17,262 nt of DNA from Gammaproteobacteria bacterium (GCA_020047885.1 JAIFNF010000103.1:1-17262), one strand, 5' to 3'. Shown: positions 7,716-14,327, numbered from the stretch's first letter. The notes: generated by a model from the sequence alone, not told the origin. A program made the numbers and translations.

Positions 7716-8723
7716 TCAGGGTGAAACGCGCACCCGTCGCCCTTCTCTCACTCCATTCACAGGGTGAACCACGACCGTATCAGTTTCAGCCAGACCGGAA
7801 ATAATCTCGATTTTGGCATCACCCGCGACCCCGGTGTTGACGGGTTGGCGATTGAGCCGTCCGTCCCGCACTATCCAGACTTGACCATCAACCACTGCTG
7901 TAGCGGGAGCCAGCAGGGCGTTTTCGCGCTGTTCAACGATGATATTCACCTCGGCGGTCATCCCGATCCGCAGGGGAATGTCATCGCTGGTAAAGCGAAT
8001 CCGCACCCGATAGCTGCGCGTTACCGGATTGCCCTTCGGGGTAATGTCTTCAACTTCCCCGTCCAGCACCTGATTCGGCAGGGCCGGAGCGCGGATCAGC
8101 ACCCGTTGGCCGGGATGAACCCGCAGGATGTCTTCCTCATCGACCTCGGCCTCGACCCGCAGCGGTGCGCAGCAGGAAAAATAGAACACCGTCTGATTGG
8201 CCGGAATCAATTGGCCGACTTCGCCATCGCGTTGCAGAATTTGTCCGGCTGCTGGCGCGGTCAGTGTCATAAAGGCACGCAAGGTTTGCGCCCGCGCCAG
8301 AGCCGCTTCCGCCGCCTGCCACTCGGACCGGGACCGATCCCGCTCCAGCACCGTGCCCAGTCCCCGATCCAGCAACGCCTGGGCGCGGTCCAGTTGGGTT
8401 TTGGCAAATCGGGAGCGCGCCTCCAGTTCATCGACTGATTTGCGCAAGTCAGCATCTTCGAGGCGGGCCAGTATCTGGCCTTCACTCACCTGGTCGCCTT
8501 CTTCAACACTGATTTCCATCAGGCGTCCGGCACTGCGCGGCGCAATCGGTAGCATGACCGTCGGCTCCACCGCGCCAGTGGCGTAAATAGCGCGCACCGC
8601 CGGCCCCCGGGTGGGATGCGCAGTTTCCACTGGAACTGGCCCCCACCACCGCCAGGCCAGCCAGCCACCGCCAGCCAGCAAGGCCAGCGTGAGTATTGTC
8701 CAGATCAACCCATGCCGTTTCAT
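7716..8723 (-). CDS. HlyD/AcrA-type periplasmic adaptor (membrane fusion protein)
   Basis: Membrane fusion proteins link an inner-membrane pump (ABC or RND) to an outer-membrane channel. An N-terminal signal anchor (residues 7-26, Leu/Ala/Gly-rich and followed by three Trp) is followed by the first lipoyl half-motif APRSAGRLMEISVEEGDQV, an alpha-helical hairpin of about 60 residues (SVDELEARSRFAK to LARAQTLRAF), the second lipoyl half TAPAAGQILQRDGEVG, a beta-barrel ending GMTAEVNIIVEQ, and a membrane-proximal domain. The length of 335 aa is normal. An SCC pair in the lipoyl/barrel linker is unusual for an exported protein. No permease or outer-membrane partner is adjacent on the 5' side, so the transporter it serves cannot be read from this window. 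Confidence 0.9.
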   Translation of the reverse strand: MKRHGLIWTILTLALLAGGGWLAWRWWGPVPVETAHPTRGPAVRAIYATGAVEPTVMLPIAPRSAGRLMEISVEEGDQVSEGQILARLEDADLRKSVDELEARSRFAKTQLDRAQALLDRGLGTVLERDRSRSEWQAAEAALARAQTLRAFMTLTAPAAGQILQRDGEVGQLIPANQTVFYFSCCAPLRVEAEVDEEDILRVHPGQRVLIRAPALPNQVLDGEVEDITPKGNPVTRSYRVRIRFTSDDIPLRIGMTAEVNIIVEQRENALLAPATAVVDGQVWIVRDGRLNRQPVNTGVAGDAKIEIISGLAETDTVVVHPVNGVREGRRVRVSP

Positions 8724-8821
8724 CAGTTCATCATAACCTGCTAAAAAGTTGCGAAGATTTGGTCAGCATCCACTATGCTATCCGTCATACATGAGTTAAA
8801 AATTGACAGACAGTCTCGGCA

Positions 8822-9286
8822 ATGAGCGATGACCATCCCCCATTTCTAACGGCCCTGGAATTACGGGAATGCGCCAATTGTGGCGCCAAATTCGTGGGGC
8901 AGAACTGGCACACGCGGTGCCATGCCTGCTATCGCCATATCAAATCCGATCCGGATACCCCCCGACGCGATCCGGATGCCGAACTGTATCTACTCCGCGC
9001 CGAGTTGGCGATGATCCGGGAGGAATTGAGCCAGGAACGGCTCGCGTATCTGGAAGCGGCGGGTCGGCTGGCGGAACTGGAACGGGCGGGCGTCGACCTG
9101 AAAACCGAACGCGATCTCTGGATGAGCCGTTACTACCAGGCGTTGGCGACGCGCTCTTCGAAACGTCCGGCCATTCCCCCGCATATTTTGCGACGTTTGC
9201 TTTGGCTATGCCACCCGGATCGGCATGGGGATAGCGAAGCCGCGACCTCGGCCACCGCTTGGCTGCTTTCACAGCGGACGCGATAG
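8822..9286 (+). CDS. Small zinc-ribbon and HPD-motif (J-like) protein
   Basis: A 154-aa cytosolic protein. Four cysteines in two CxxC knuckles (C17/C20 and C33/C36) form a likely zinc ribbon. A charged coiled coil (about 52-105) follows, and the C-terminus reads LRRLLWLCHPDRHGDSEAA with HPD at 131-133. The HPD tripeptide after a helix, followed by a second helix, resembles the core of a DnaJ J-domain, which stimulates Hsp70 ATPase; similar short proteins occur in phages and prophages. The usual helix I and most of a full J-domain are absent, so this is at best a degenerate version. The ATG at 8822 has only a weak Shine-Dalgarno. It is divergent from the adaptor gene and not in an operon. Role unknown. 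Confidence 0.75.
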   Translation: MSDDHPPFLTALELRECANCGAKFVGQNWHTRCHACYRHIKSDPDTPRRDPDAELYLLRAELAMIREELSQERLAYLEAAGRLAELERAGVDLKTERDLWMSRYYQALATRSSKRPAIPPHILRRLLWLCHPDRHGDSEAATSATAWLLSQRTR

Positions 9287-9375
9287 CAGGCAAAACTACT
9301 GACGCACGCTGTTAACCCCGCGATGAATGACGGTTTTTCATGAGCTATACTGATTATTGACCATCATTCGAGAGA

Positions 9376-9457
9376 TTAGCCACGGAATGACACGGAAGAA
9401 ACACGGAAAATATTTTTTCAGTGTCTTCCGTGTCATTCTGTGTCATTCCGTGGCTAA
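9376..9457. repeat. Dispersed palindromic repeat, copy 2
   Basis: Left arm 9376-9397 and right arm 9436-9457 are 22-nt inverted repeats with one mismatch (base 9439), and share the GCCACGGAATGACACGG core and the CTAAAATTCT flank of copy 1. The right side carries an extra tandem TGTCATTCYG unit (9431-9450). Like copy 1, it lies between two convergent genes. Confidence 0.85.
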
Positions 9458-9517
9458 AATTCTGACGTTTGGTTGGAGTTGGGATCGAGGCTGCTCTCCT
9501 CTTTCTAGGAAATCACC

Positions 9518-10177
9518 TTAAATCTTCCGCTCAAAGGACGTCAGTACCCGATGGGTCAGGCAGTATAGTTGCGCTGGGCGGTGGGCACCGGTGCGGAAAG
9601 AGCCAGGGATCGGCTCAATGATGTCCTGTTCCATAATCTTGTGTCGGAATGAGGCTTTGTCGAGCTGAACGCCCTGAGTTTGTTGATAGATCACATGCAG
9701 GTCGTTCAGGGTGAACACGTCGGGCAACAGGAACGCGGGTAGTGAGGAGTAGGTGGATTTGCTGTGTAATCGTTCAAGCGCTTTGGCAACGATTTGATCG
9801 TGGTCAAACGGCAGCTTTCGCAGGTTCTTCACTGGATGGGTTTCTGCTACTTGTGTCTGATCCAGCAGGGCAGCGGGCACGAGTGCGTAGTAGGCGACGC
9901 TAATCGACCAGCCGCGTGAATCACGGTTCGGGCCGGAAAAGGTGTAAAGCTGTTCCAGATAGGGCGCATCAAAGCCGATTTTGGCGCGAATCACTCGCCG
10001 TGCGGCATCCTCGGTATTGGCATCTTCCTGAACATGGACGAAACCGCCCGGCAGTGCGAGGCGCCCCAGTTCAGGTGGTTCCTGGCGATGCGCCAGAATC
10101 AGACACAGGCCTTCGTTCAAAATAGTGAATAGAGCGGTATCGACCATCACCAAGGGTTGCGGATAATTCGACAGCAC
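9518..10177 (-). CDS. nrtR: NrtR-type regulator: Nudix-like domain plus winged helix
   Basis: NrtR proteins are repressors of NAD biosynthesis and salvage genes that sense ADP-ribose through a Nudix-like domain. The Nudix region holds LALPGGFVHVQEDAN, but the catalytic REUXEEXGU segment has become RRVIRAKIGF and lacks the metal-binding glutamates, typical of NrtR proteins that bind rather than hydrolyse. The C-terminal 70 residues (LPDVFTLNDLHVIYQQTQG, FRHKIMEQDIIEPI) match the family winged helix. I chose GTG 10177 because GAAGGAG (10184-10190) is 6 nt upstream; the longer ATG at 10222 overlaps an operator-like palindrome. No NAD gene is adjacent: its neighbour upstream is csx16, so a CRISPR-linked role is possible. 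Some NrtR paralogues control other pathways, so the target is uncertain. Confidence 0.85.
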   Translation of the reverse strand: MLSNYPQPLVMVDTALFTILNEGLCLILAHRQEPPELGRLALPGGFVHVQEDANTEDAARRVIRAKIGFDAPYLEQLYTFSGPNRDSRGWSISVAYYALVPAALLDQTQVAETHPVKNLRKLPFDHDQIVAKALERLHSKSTYSSLPAFLLPDVFTLNDLHVIYQQTQGVQLDKASFRHKIMEQDIIEPIPGSFRTGAHRPAQLYCLTHRVLTSFERKI

Positions 10178-10203
10178 AGCAGTCTCCTTCGATGCTACTT
10201 TGG

Positions 10204-10221
10204 TGTTATAAAAAAATAACA
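10204..10221. promoter_or_regulatory. Candidate NrtR operator
   Basis: An 18-bp inverted repeat TGTTAT-A6-ATAACA lies 27 bp upstream of the chosen nrtR start. Known NrtR operators are AT-rich palindromes with GTTAT/ATAAC-like arms, so autoregulation is plausible. A second, shorter repeat TTGTA-GAA-TACAA is at 10287-10299. Confidence 0.5.
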
Positions 10222-10269
10222 TCCATGATTTTAGCGGGAGAGACCAAGGCTGTCGATGTTTTTTGATTT

Positions 10270-10299
10270 TTTATACCATCATCTTATTGTAGAATACAA
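10270..10299 (-). promoter_or_regulatory. Possible sigma-70 promoter of nrtR
   Basis: On the minus strand, TTGTAT (10299-10294) and TATAAA (10275-10270) are 18 bp apart. The -10 box matches 5 of 6 bases, the -35 only 3 of 6. It lies upstream of the operator-like palindrome and overlaps the TTGTA/TACAA repeat. Confidence 0.35.
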
Positions 10300-10303
10300 A
10301 AAA

Positions 10304-10600
10304 TCAGTCAATTATCCTTATGACTTGATACGCTTCCAGTCGCGCCCCGAAACGCCGCAAATCAGCAGATGACAATTCCTGTCCACGCCAATCAGGCGGA
10401 ATTTCCAAACTCAAATGCAGATAGCGCCCCCCACGCGCACAGACCCGGGCAGCTAGATGAATCGGTAAGGTGCCAATTACCGTATCGTTAGGCTGGATCG
10501 TCTCTGGATCCAAGTGGGTAATCAGGGCGTCTACCTTGAAGCCTTCCTCGTCTGCCCAGTCACAGGCTCCAAGATGACGGGTAATGAAGTAAGTCGTCAT
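10304..10600 (-). CDS. csx16: CRISPR ancillary protein Csx16
   Basis: A 98-aa protein of the Csx16 (VVA1548) family, found almost only at type III CRISPR loci and reported to degrade cyclic oligoadenylate as a ring nuclease, which would switch the antiviral signal off. Conserved stretches are TTYFITRHLGACDW at the start, the HLDPETIQPNDTVIGTLP segment, and HLAARVCARGGRYLHLSLEIP in the middle; its length is right for the family. The start is ATG 10600, with GGAGG 5 nt upstream; the GTG four codons earlier is inside this Shine-Dalgarno. It sits in the minus-strand arm opposite the cmr operon, 128 bp after the PIN gene, and the window-right cmr genes confirm the type III setting. Confidence 0.88.
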   Translation of the reverse strand: MTTYFITRHLGACDWADEEGFKVDALITHLDPETIQPNDTVIGTLPIHLAARVCARGGRYLHLSLEIPPDWRGQELSSADLRRFGARLEAYQVIRIID

Positions 10601-10647
10601 CAGTTCCTCCACAAGAAACCGCAGCTTTATGATTTCTAAAATTTAAC

Positions 10648-10676
10648 CCGGTATAATTTTCAAGGATTGATACCGG
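10648..10676. repeat. Inverted repeat in the csx16 leader
   Basis: CCGGTAT and ATACCGG are 7-bp perfect arms 15 bp apart, in the 128-bp gap between the PIN gene and csx16. There is no T run on the minus strand after it, so an operator or a leader hairpin fits better than a terminator. Confidence 0.5.
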
Positions 10677-10728
10677 ATTATGGAGTTGAAGATCATTAGT
10701 GCAGAGTGATTAACGGTTTCCTGCTTGG

Positions 10729-11343
10729 TTACCGTGCATACTGAGCCGCCGTATTCTGTGCAAACCAAGGATAGTATTGCCGGACGCGGGGCAAAATTTG
10801 GGAAAGCGGGTTGTCCGCCGTGTACAAAACTACCCGCTTATCCGGGTGTTGATTCGCCAAGGCATTGAGATAAATCAGGATGGCGGAGTCCATGCCATCC
10901 ATCAGCTTCTGCTTACCGGTTTCCTTAGCTCTTGTACTCTTGGTCAGCCACCGAAACGTCCGTTCATCAATCAGATTCAGGTCGCGCACCAGTCGGTTGG
11001 CATAAGCAAACGGTGATTCCGGAAGCGACCAGACAAAAAAGTGGTGCTGGCGCTGGATTAACCCCTCCATGTATTGCACCCATGATTCCCGCTGCCGGAA
11101 CCAGTGTCGCAAACGATCCAGATCGCCCGAGACATTGATGTCTTTATGCAGAATGGTTCCCAAAAATTCAGCCCATACCAGATCCGGAACATAAATGGCG
11201 TACCGATTCTGTTCCATGAACTGCTTAATGCGATGTGCCGACCTGGATTGGAAAAATCCATTGTCACTCTGAACCGAGGGGAGATAAACGGCCATCCAAT
11301 CGATCAGAATGTTTGTGTCGATCAAATAAATGGATTCCTTCAT
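10729..11343 (-). CDS. PIN-domain nuclease
   Basis: PIN domains are Mg-dependent ribonucleases (VapC-like) with a cluster of four acidic residues. Here these are D9 (YLIDTNILIDW), E59 (VPDLVWAEFLG), D149/D152 (LMDGMDSAILIYL) and D177 (YTADNPL), all at the expected spacing. At 204 aa the protein is longer than typical VapC toxins (about 130-145); the extra about 60 residues form a helical insert in the middle. No antitoxin-like small gene precedes it. Instead it starts inside the stop of the response regulator (ATGA), which makes translational coupling to the two-component pair likely. It may be an effector or RNA-processing enzyme of this arm. Sure of the fold, unsure of the target. Confidence 0.82.
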   Translation of the reverse strand: MKESIYLIDTNILIDWMAVYLPSVQSDNGFFQSRSAHRIKQFMEQNRYAIYVPDLVWAEFLGTILHKDINVSGDLDRLRHWFRQRESWVQYMEGLIQRQHHFFVWSLPESPFAYANRLVRDLNLIDERTFRWLTKSTRAKETGKQKLMDGMDSAILIYLNALANQHPDKRVVLYTADNPLSQILPRVRQYYPWFAQNTAAQYAR

Positions 11344-12323
11344 GGTCTGGAAACCTCCGCATCGTCCTCATCAAGAGTGATCAGATCATCCTCATCAAAG
11401 TCTTCCCACGCCGTGGCCAGAACTTCCGGCAAGGTGATGTGGATGCGCCGCAGAGCATCCAGATCCGCCTCGAAGATTTCCGACTTACCGTACCAGAGAC
11501 GGGCATCCGACAATGCTTGTCGCAGGAGCATCGGCCACTGGGCATCGCTCAGATCCAACAGGCGGAAGGGATGCCGGTTGGCCATATAGAGAATGGAGGG
11601 GCGTGATTCGTCCCGACCTTCGCAGCCAATGATGGTTTGTGGTTGGGGAGCGGTCGCCAACACTTTGGCCAGCGCCTCACGCACCTTGGCGCGGGTGGAA
11701 AATGTCCGTTGCAGGACAACCACTGCGCCATAAGCAGTCAGTTCAACCGTATCCACCGCGTCCAAGGTAATAGCGTCAATCGCCCAATCCGCCCCAAGCG
11801 CCTCGTGAATAGCGGTACGGGCTGGCGTATCGAATTCTGGATCGCCGCTGATCAGCAGGACTTTCGCTGGCGGTGTAGCCCCGAACGGAACCATAGGCTC
11901 TGCGATTACCGACACCGCCGCCCGCGCTTGGCGAATCAGTATCTCGATACTGTCGTCACCGGTGGTCTGGTCATGATCCAGTTTGTGGACGTAGGCGTAG
12001 CAGTGGGCGTTCGCCGCCTGAAACCAGTGCTGCACCGTACCAGCACCGCTGAACAGAATCACCCGGGTCTGGTTGTGCAGGGAAATAAACCGTTTAAGAA
12101 CCTTGACGCCATCACCTTCTTGGTCGGCGGCCTGATGGCTCATGTCGATATCCAAGATGAAAACGTCATAATATTTCTGGTAATAGGCTTCAATGGCCTC
12201 GCTCATGGTTTCAACAAAGTCCACGGCGAAACCGGCAGTACGCAGCCGTTCCATGGCATGAGTGACGATATCACTGGTCGGCTCGTCGTCCATGAACAGA
12301 ATTTTGGGGCGGGTCTCGGACAT
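11340..12323 (-). CDS. Response regulator with a second receiver-like domain
   Basis: Residues 1-125 form a receiver domain: acidic pocket D12/D13 (ILFMDDEP), likely phosphoacceptor D58 (VFILDIDM), switch Ser92 (ILFSGAG) and Lys114. Residues about 150-260 (KVLLISGDPEF, AYGAVVVL, QTIIGCEG) look like a second receiver-like alpha/beta fold that lacks the acidic triad at the same places. The 60-residue C-terminus is acidic with no DNA-binding helix-turn-helix or AAA+ module, so no transcriptional output is evident. Eleven bases separate it from the kinase gene, and it overlaps the PIN gene by 4 nt, so kinase, regulator and PIN form one operon. It probably works through protein contacts, possibly controlling the PIN protein. 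Confidence 0.85.
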   Translation of the reverse strand: MSETRPKILFMDDEPTSDIVTHAMERLRTAGFAVDFVETMSEAIEAYYQKYYDVFILDIDMSHQAADQEGDGVKVLKRFISLHNQTRVILFSGAGTVQHWFQAANAHCYAYVHKLDHDQTTGDDSIEILIRQARAAVSVIAEPMVPFGATPPAKVLLISGDPEFDTPARTAIHEALGADWAIDAITLDAVDTVELTAYGAVVVLQRTFSTRAKVREALAKVLATAPQPQTIIGCEGRDESRPSILYMANRHPFRLLDLSDAQWPMLLRQALSDARLWYGKSEIFEADLDALRRIHITLPEVLATAWEDFDEDDLITLDEDDAEVSRP

Positions 12324-12334
12324 ACGGTTAGCTC

Positions 12335-13714
12335 TCAGGAAAAGTGCAGGACAAATTCAGCACCGTCGGTGGGCTGAGGTTCAGTGAGTTCAATACGGCC
12401 TTCCAGCAACGCCATGATTTGCCGGGCGCTGGCCAAGCCTAGACCGGTGGTTTGCTTAACCGCCTTGCTGCTGACATAGGGTTCAAAAATGCGCTCCTTC
12501 AGATCGGGATCAATGCCGCCGGCGTTGTCCCGCAACACGATACGGTGGTCAGACAGATCCAAAGTAATGTGCATCAGGCGGTCGGGAACCGGAATCTGGC
12601 GGCGCTCGAAGGCCTCCAGAGCGTTGCGGATCAGGGTTTCCAGCACAATCTGTAAATAACCCAGATCGGTTTCCAGTGTTGCGCCATGCTCGCCGCCGCT
12701 GACGACAAAGCGAACCTGCTCCTCATAGGCCACAATCAACCGGTCGATTTCCTGCCGAACCATGACGTTAGCGAATTGCGCCTCCAATTTCTGAACCGAC
12801 CGGTGTACACCATGGATGCGTTGCAAACCCAGGCGCATTTTTTCGACGAGAGCCGGAGCCGGATCGGGCAGCGGCAGGTGTTCCAAACCGTTCAGGGTGC
12901 TGATCAGACCCGCGATAGCGGTATTGGCGTCGTGGTTGAAGCGGCGAATTTGTTCCATGACCCCCTTGCGTTCCTGAATGTCTTTGCGGCGCTGACGGGC
13001 AAAACGGTCGTCAGGATTGATGGCCAACGCCCGTTCTACCCAAGTTAGGGCTTCATCTTCCGCCGATTCCCCGCCGGTGAAGTACGTCAGGTCGGACAGG
13101 ATATCCATGACTAGGGAGCGAGGATGGCGATAAAGATCGGGAGGTAGCGTTGCGGTCAGACGCAGGTAGATTTCCGCCAAGGTTCGGGTATTGGCTACAT
13201 AATCCGGCCGCAGAACGTTGATGCGTTCGTCATGCATGGCTTTCAGCAACACATCCAGCGCCAGCGCCTCGCCCCAGATCGCCATGAAGCGCTGTACCCA
13301 GCGTTCAGCTTCCACAGCCCACTGATTGGGGCGATAACGAAGCAGCAGATCGAGGACATGCTCCAGCAAGGTCGTTGGAAAACGCGGGTCTTGCCACCAA
13401 CCCTCAGTGGGTTGTTCTTCTTTCCCTTGTTCTACAACACGGATGTAGTCTTCGAGAGCGTGGAAAAACTCGTCCCATACCTCCTGACTGAGTTCCCTAG
13501 CGTCTTCAGTAGTGAGTACATGATAGGCGCTAACTACGATATTGTTGTGGATATTAGAGTAGTGATAGGGCTGTAACTGGGTGCGTAATTTAGGATCCAG
13601 ACCGTCGCGATAATCACGAGCCGCTGCCAAAGCGCGTGGATAGTCGTGCCTGCGCAACGGTTCTATGACCTCGCTCCAGCGTGGATCGATCTTGTAGAGA
13701 GGAGTAACGCTCAT
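12335..13714 (-). CDS. Cytosolic sensor histidine kinase
   Basis: A 459-aa kinase without membrane segment or signal. The N-terminal 240 residues are all-helical (possibly TPR-like repeats: RALAAARDYRDGLD, ALTWVERALAINPDD). The dimerisation/His helix holds RRFNHDANTAIAGL with phosphoacceptor H261. Then come the ATPase boxes: N box LIRNALEAFE (N364), G1 LRDNAGGID, F box IFEPYVSS and G2 TTGLGLAS. Sensing is therefore intracellular, which suits a system that detects an internal state. It is the first gene of the minus-strand arm and pairs with the response regulator 11 bp downstream. No promoter with good boxes was found in the 86 bp between it and the small ORF at 13801, so transcription may also arrive from 14262-14290. 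Confidence 0.9.
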   Translation of the reverse strand: MSVTPLYKIDPRWSEVIEPLRRHDYPRALAAARDYRDGLDPKLRTQLQPYHYSNIHNNIVVSAYHVLTTEDARELSQEVWDEFFHALEDYIRVVEQGKEEQPTEGWWQDPRFPTTLLEHVLDLLLRYRPNQWAVEAERWVQRFMAIWGEALALDVLLKAMHDERINVLRPDYVANTRTLAEIYLRLTATLPPDLYRHPRSLVMDILSDLTYFTGGESAEDEALTWVERALAINPDDRFARQRRKDIQERKGVMEQIRRFNHDANTAIAGLISTLNGLEHLPLPDPAPALVEKMRLGLQRIHGVHRSVQKLEAQFANVMVRQEIDRLIVAYEEQVRFVVSGGEHGATLETDLGYLQIVLETLIRNALEAFERRQIPVPDRLMHITLDLSDHRIVLRDNAGGIDPDLKERIFEPYVSSKAVKQTTGLGLASARQIMALLEGRIELTEPQPTDGAEFVLHFS

Positions 13715-13800
13715 GGTTTTCTACGCGCTTTGCTGCCAAAGTATTTTGACATATCAATGACTTCCTATTGAAAGGTTAATCCCGTTTTTTGGTGAAACGC

Positions 13801-14001
13801 TCACTCTAAATCAACACCGGTGCTGTTGGAGTTAAGGGTACAGTAACCGCGCTGTCCCCAGCAAACTGGGAAATGCAGACCACTTCTCAACGAGATTTTG
13901 TTTTTCTGTCGGTTCAATCCGCGGCCTTTTTTCTTGTCCAGTATGACGTTGGCCTTGTTAAAACTGCGCAGATGCTTGGCAACAAAGTTATGCGTGATCA
14001 T
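13801..14001 (-). CDS. Small basic protein, 66 aa, uncertain
   Basis: ATG at 14001 has a good Shine-Dalgarno, AGGAG (14014-14010), 8 nt away. The N-terminal half is strongly basic (FVAKHLRSFNKANVILDKKK) and resembles short gammaproteobacterial proteins of unknown function with a VAKH-(L/M)-x-x-(F/N)-NK...D-(R/K)-KK pattern. I recall these as DUF7230 members but cannot verify it. After about residue 32 the resemblance stops, and the remaining tail, with two Cys and a Trp, looks non-conserved, so it may be a frameshifted or decayed copy. It lies between the kinase start and the divergent control region. It could be co-transcribed with the kinase. Confidence 0.45.
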   Translation of the reverse strand: MITHNFVAKHLRSFNKANVILDKKKGRGLNRQKNKISLRSGLHFPVCWGQRGYCTLNSNSTGVDLE

Positions 14002-14093
14002 TGGCTAGACTCCTGCCGGTTCATATCGGCTGTGACGGCGTACTCAGTATGCATTTGCAGCAAGGATACAATCATTTCGTCCGGATTGGTGGT

Positions 14094-14109
14094 GCGACAA
14101 GCTTGTCGC
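14094..14109. promoter_or_regulatory. Palindrome GCGACAAGCTTGTCGC, copy 1
   Basis: A perfect 16-bp palindrome. The 14-bp sequence GCGACAAGCTTGTC recurs 234 bp downstream at 14328-14341. It may be an operator for a factor acting on the CARF-cmr promoter, or simply a dispersed palindromic repeat. Confidence 0.5.
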
Positions 14110-14157
14110 CGGCAGACCTGTAACCGTGTTGCTATCAGGGATTGCCGCACATTACCG

Positions 14158-14203
14158 GTTTCAATTTGAAACACCTGAAAAGCCCAATGTTTCACGTTGA
14201 AAC
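14158..14203. promoter_or_regulatory. Two GTTTCA-N3-TGAAAC operator-like palindromes
   Basis: GTTTCA-ATT-TGAAAC (14158-14172) and GTTTCA-CGT-TGAAAC (14189-14203) have identical arms; the second extends to 8-bp arms (14187-14205). Their centres are 31 bp apart, about three helical turns, so dimers bound there would face the same side. They lie about 55-100 bp upstream of the sigma-54-like element, the usual place for activator sites. Confidence 0.6.
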
Positions 14204-14257
14204 ATCAACCCGCATATCATGAGAATTAACGTATTGATTCAATAAATTTAATTTTTT

Positions 14258-14273
14258 TGGCATTATATTTGCA
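14258..14273 (+). promoter_or_regulatory. Sigma-54-type (-24/-12) promoter of the CARF-cmr operon
   Basis: TGGCATTATATTTGCA matches YTGGCA-N6-TTGCW: GG at 14259-14260 and GC at 14271-14272 have exactly 10 nt between them, as RpoN promoters require. The two positions after TGGCA (TT instead of CG) deviate. A T run lies just upstream. Transcription would start near 14284, leaving a leader of about 117 nt. Confidence 0.55.
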
Positions 14274-14290
14274 TTAACCACGAAAAACAA
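14262..14290 (-). promoter_or_regulatory. Sigma-70 promoter on the opposite strand
   Basis: On the minus strand, TTGTTT (14290-14285), a 17-bp spacer and a perfect TATAAT (14267-14262). It would transcribe toward the small ORF and possibly the kinase arm, and it shares bases with the plus-strand -24/-12 element, so the two polymerases could not bind together. Confidence 0.5.
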
Positions 14291-14327
14291 TCCACACTCT
14301 CTGATCGATATTCTGTTAGAGCAGGAG

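Noticed and set aside
8803..8808. TTGACA as a -35 box for the zinc-ribbon gene
   Set aside because: It lies only 14 bp before the ATG, so no -10 box fits before the start codon. The alternative upstream pair TTGCGA/TATGCT has a 19-bp spacer and is too weak to annotate.
13998..14195. Minus-strand 65-codon frame overlapping the small ORF start by ATGA
   Set aside because: It starts at a GTG inside a palindrome without a Shine-Dalgarno, and its sequence is made of palindromic regulatory DNA. The overlap may be chance.
14187..14205. Resemblance to the ParB site parS (TGTTTCACGTGAAACA)
   Set aside because: The site here has an extra T in the centre (17 bp instead of 16), which breaks the symmetry ParB needs, and it has a sister palindrome with a different centre. 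An operator pair explains both better.
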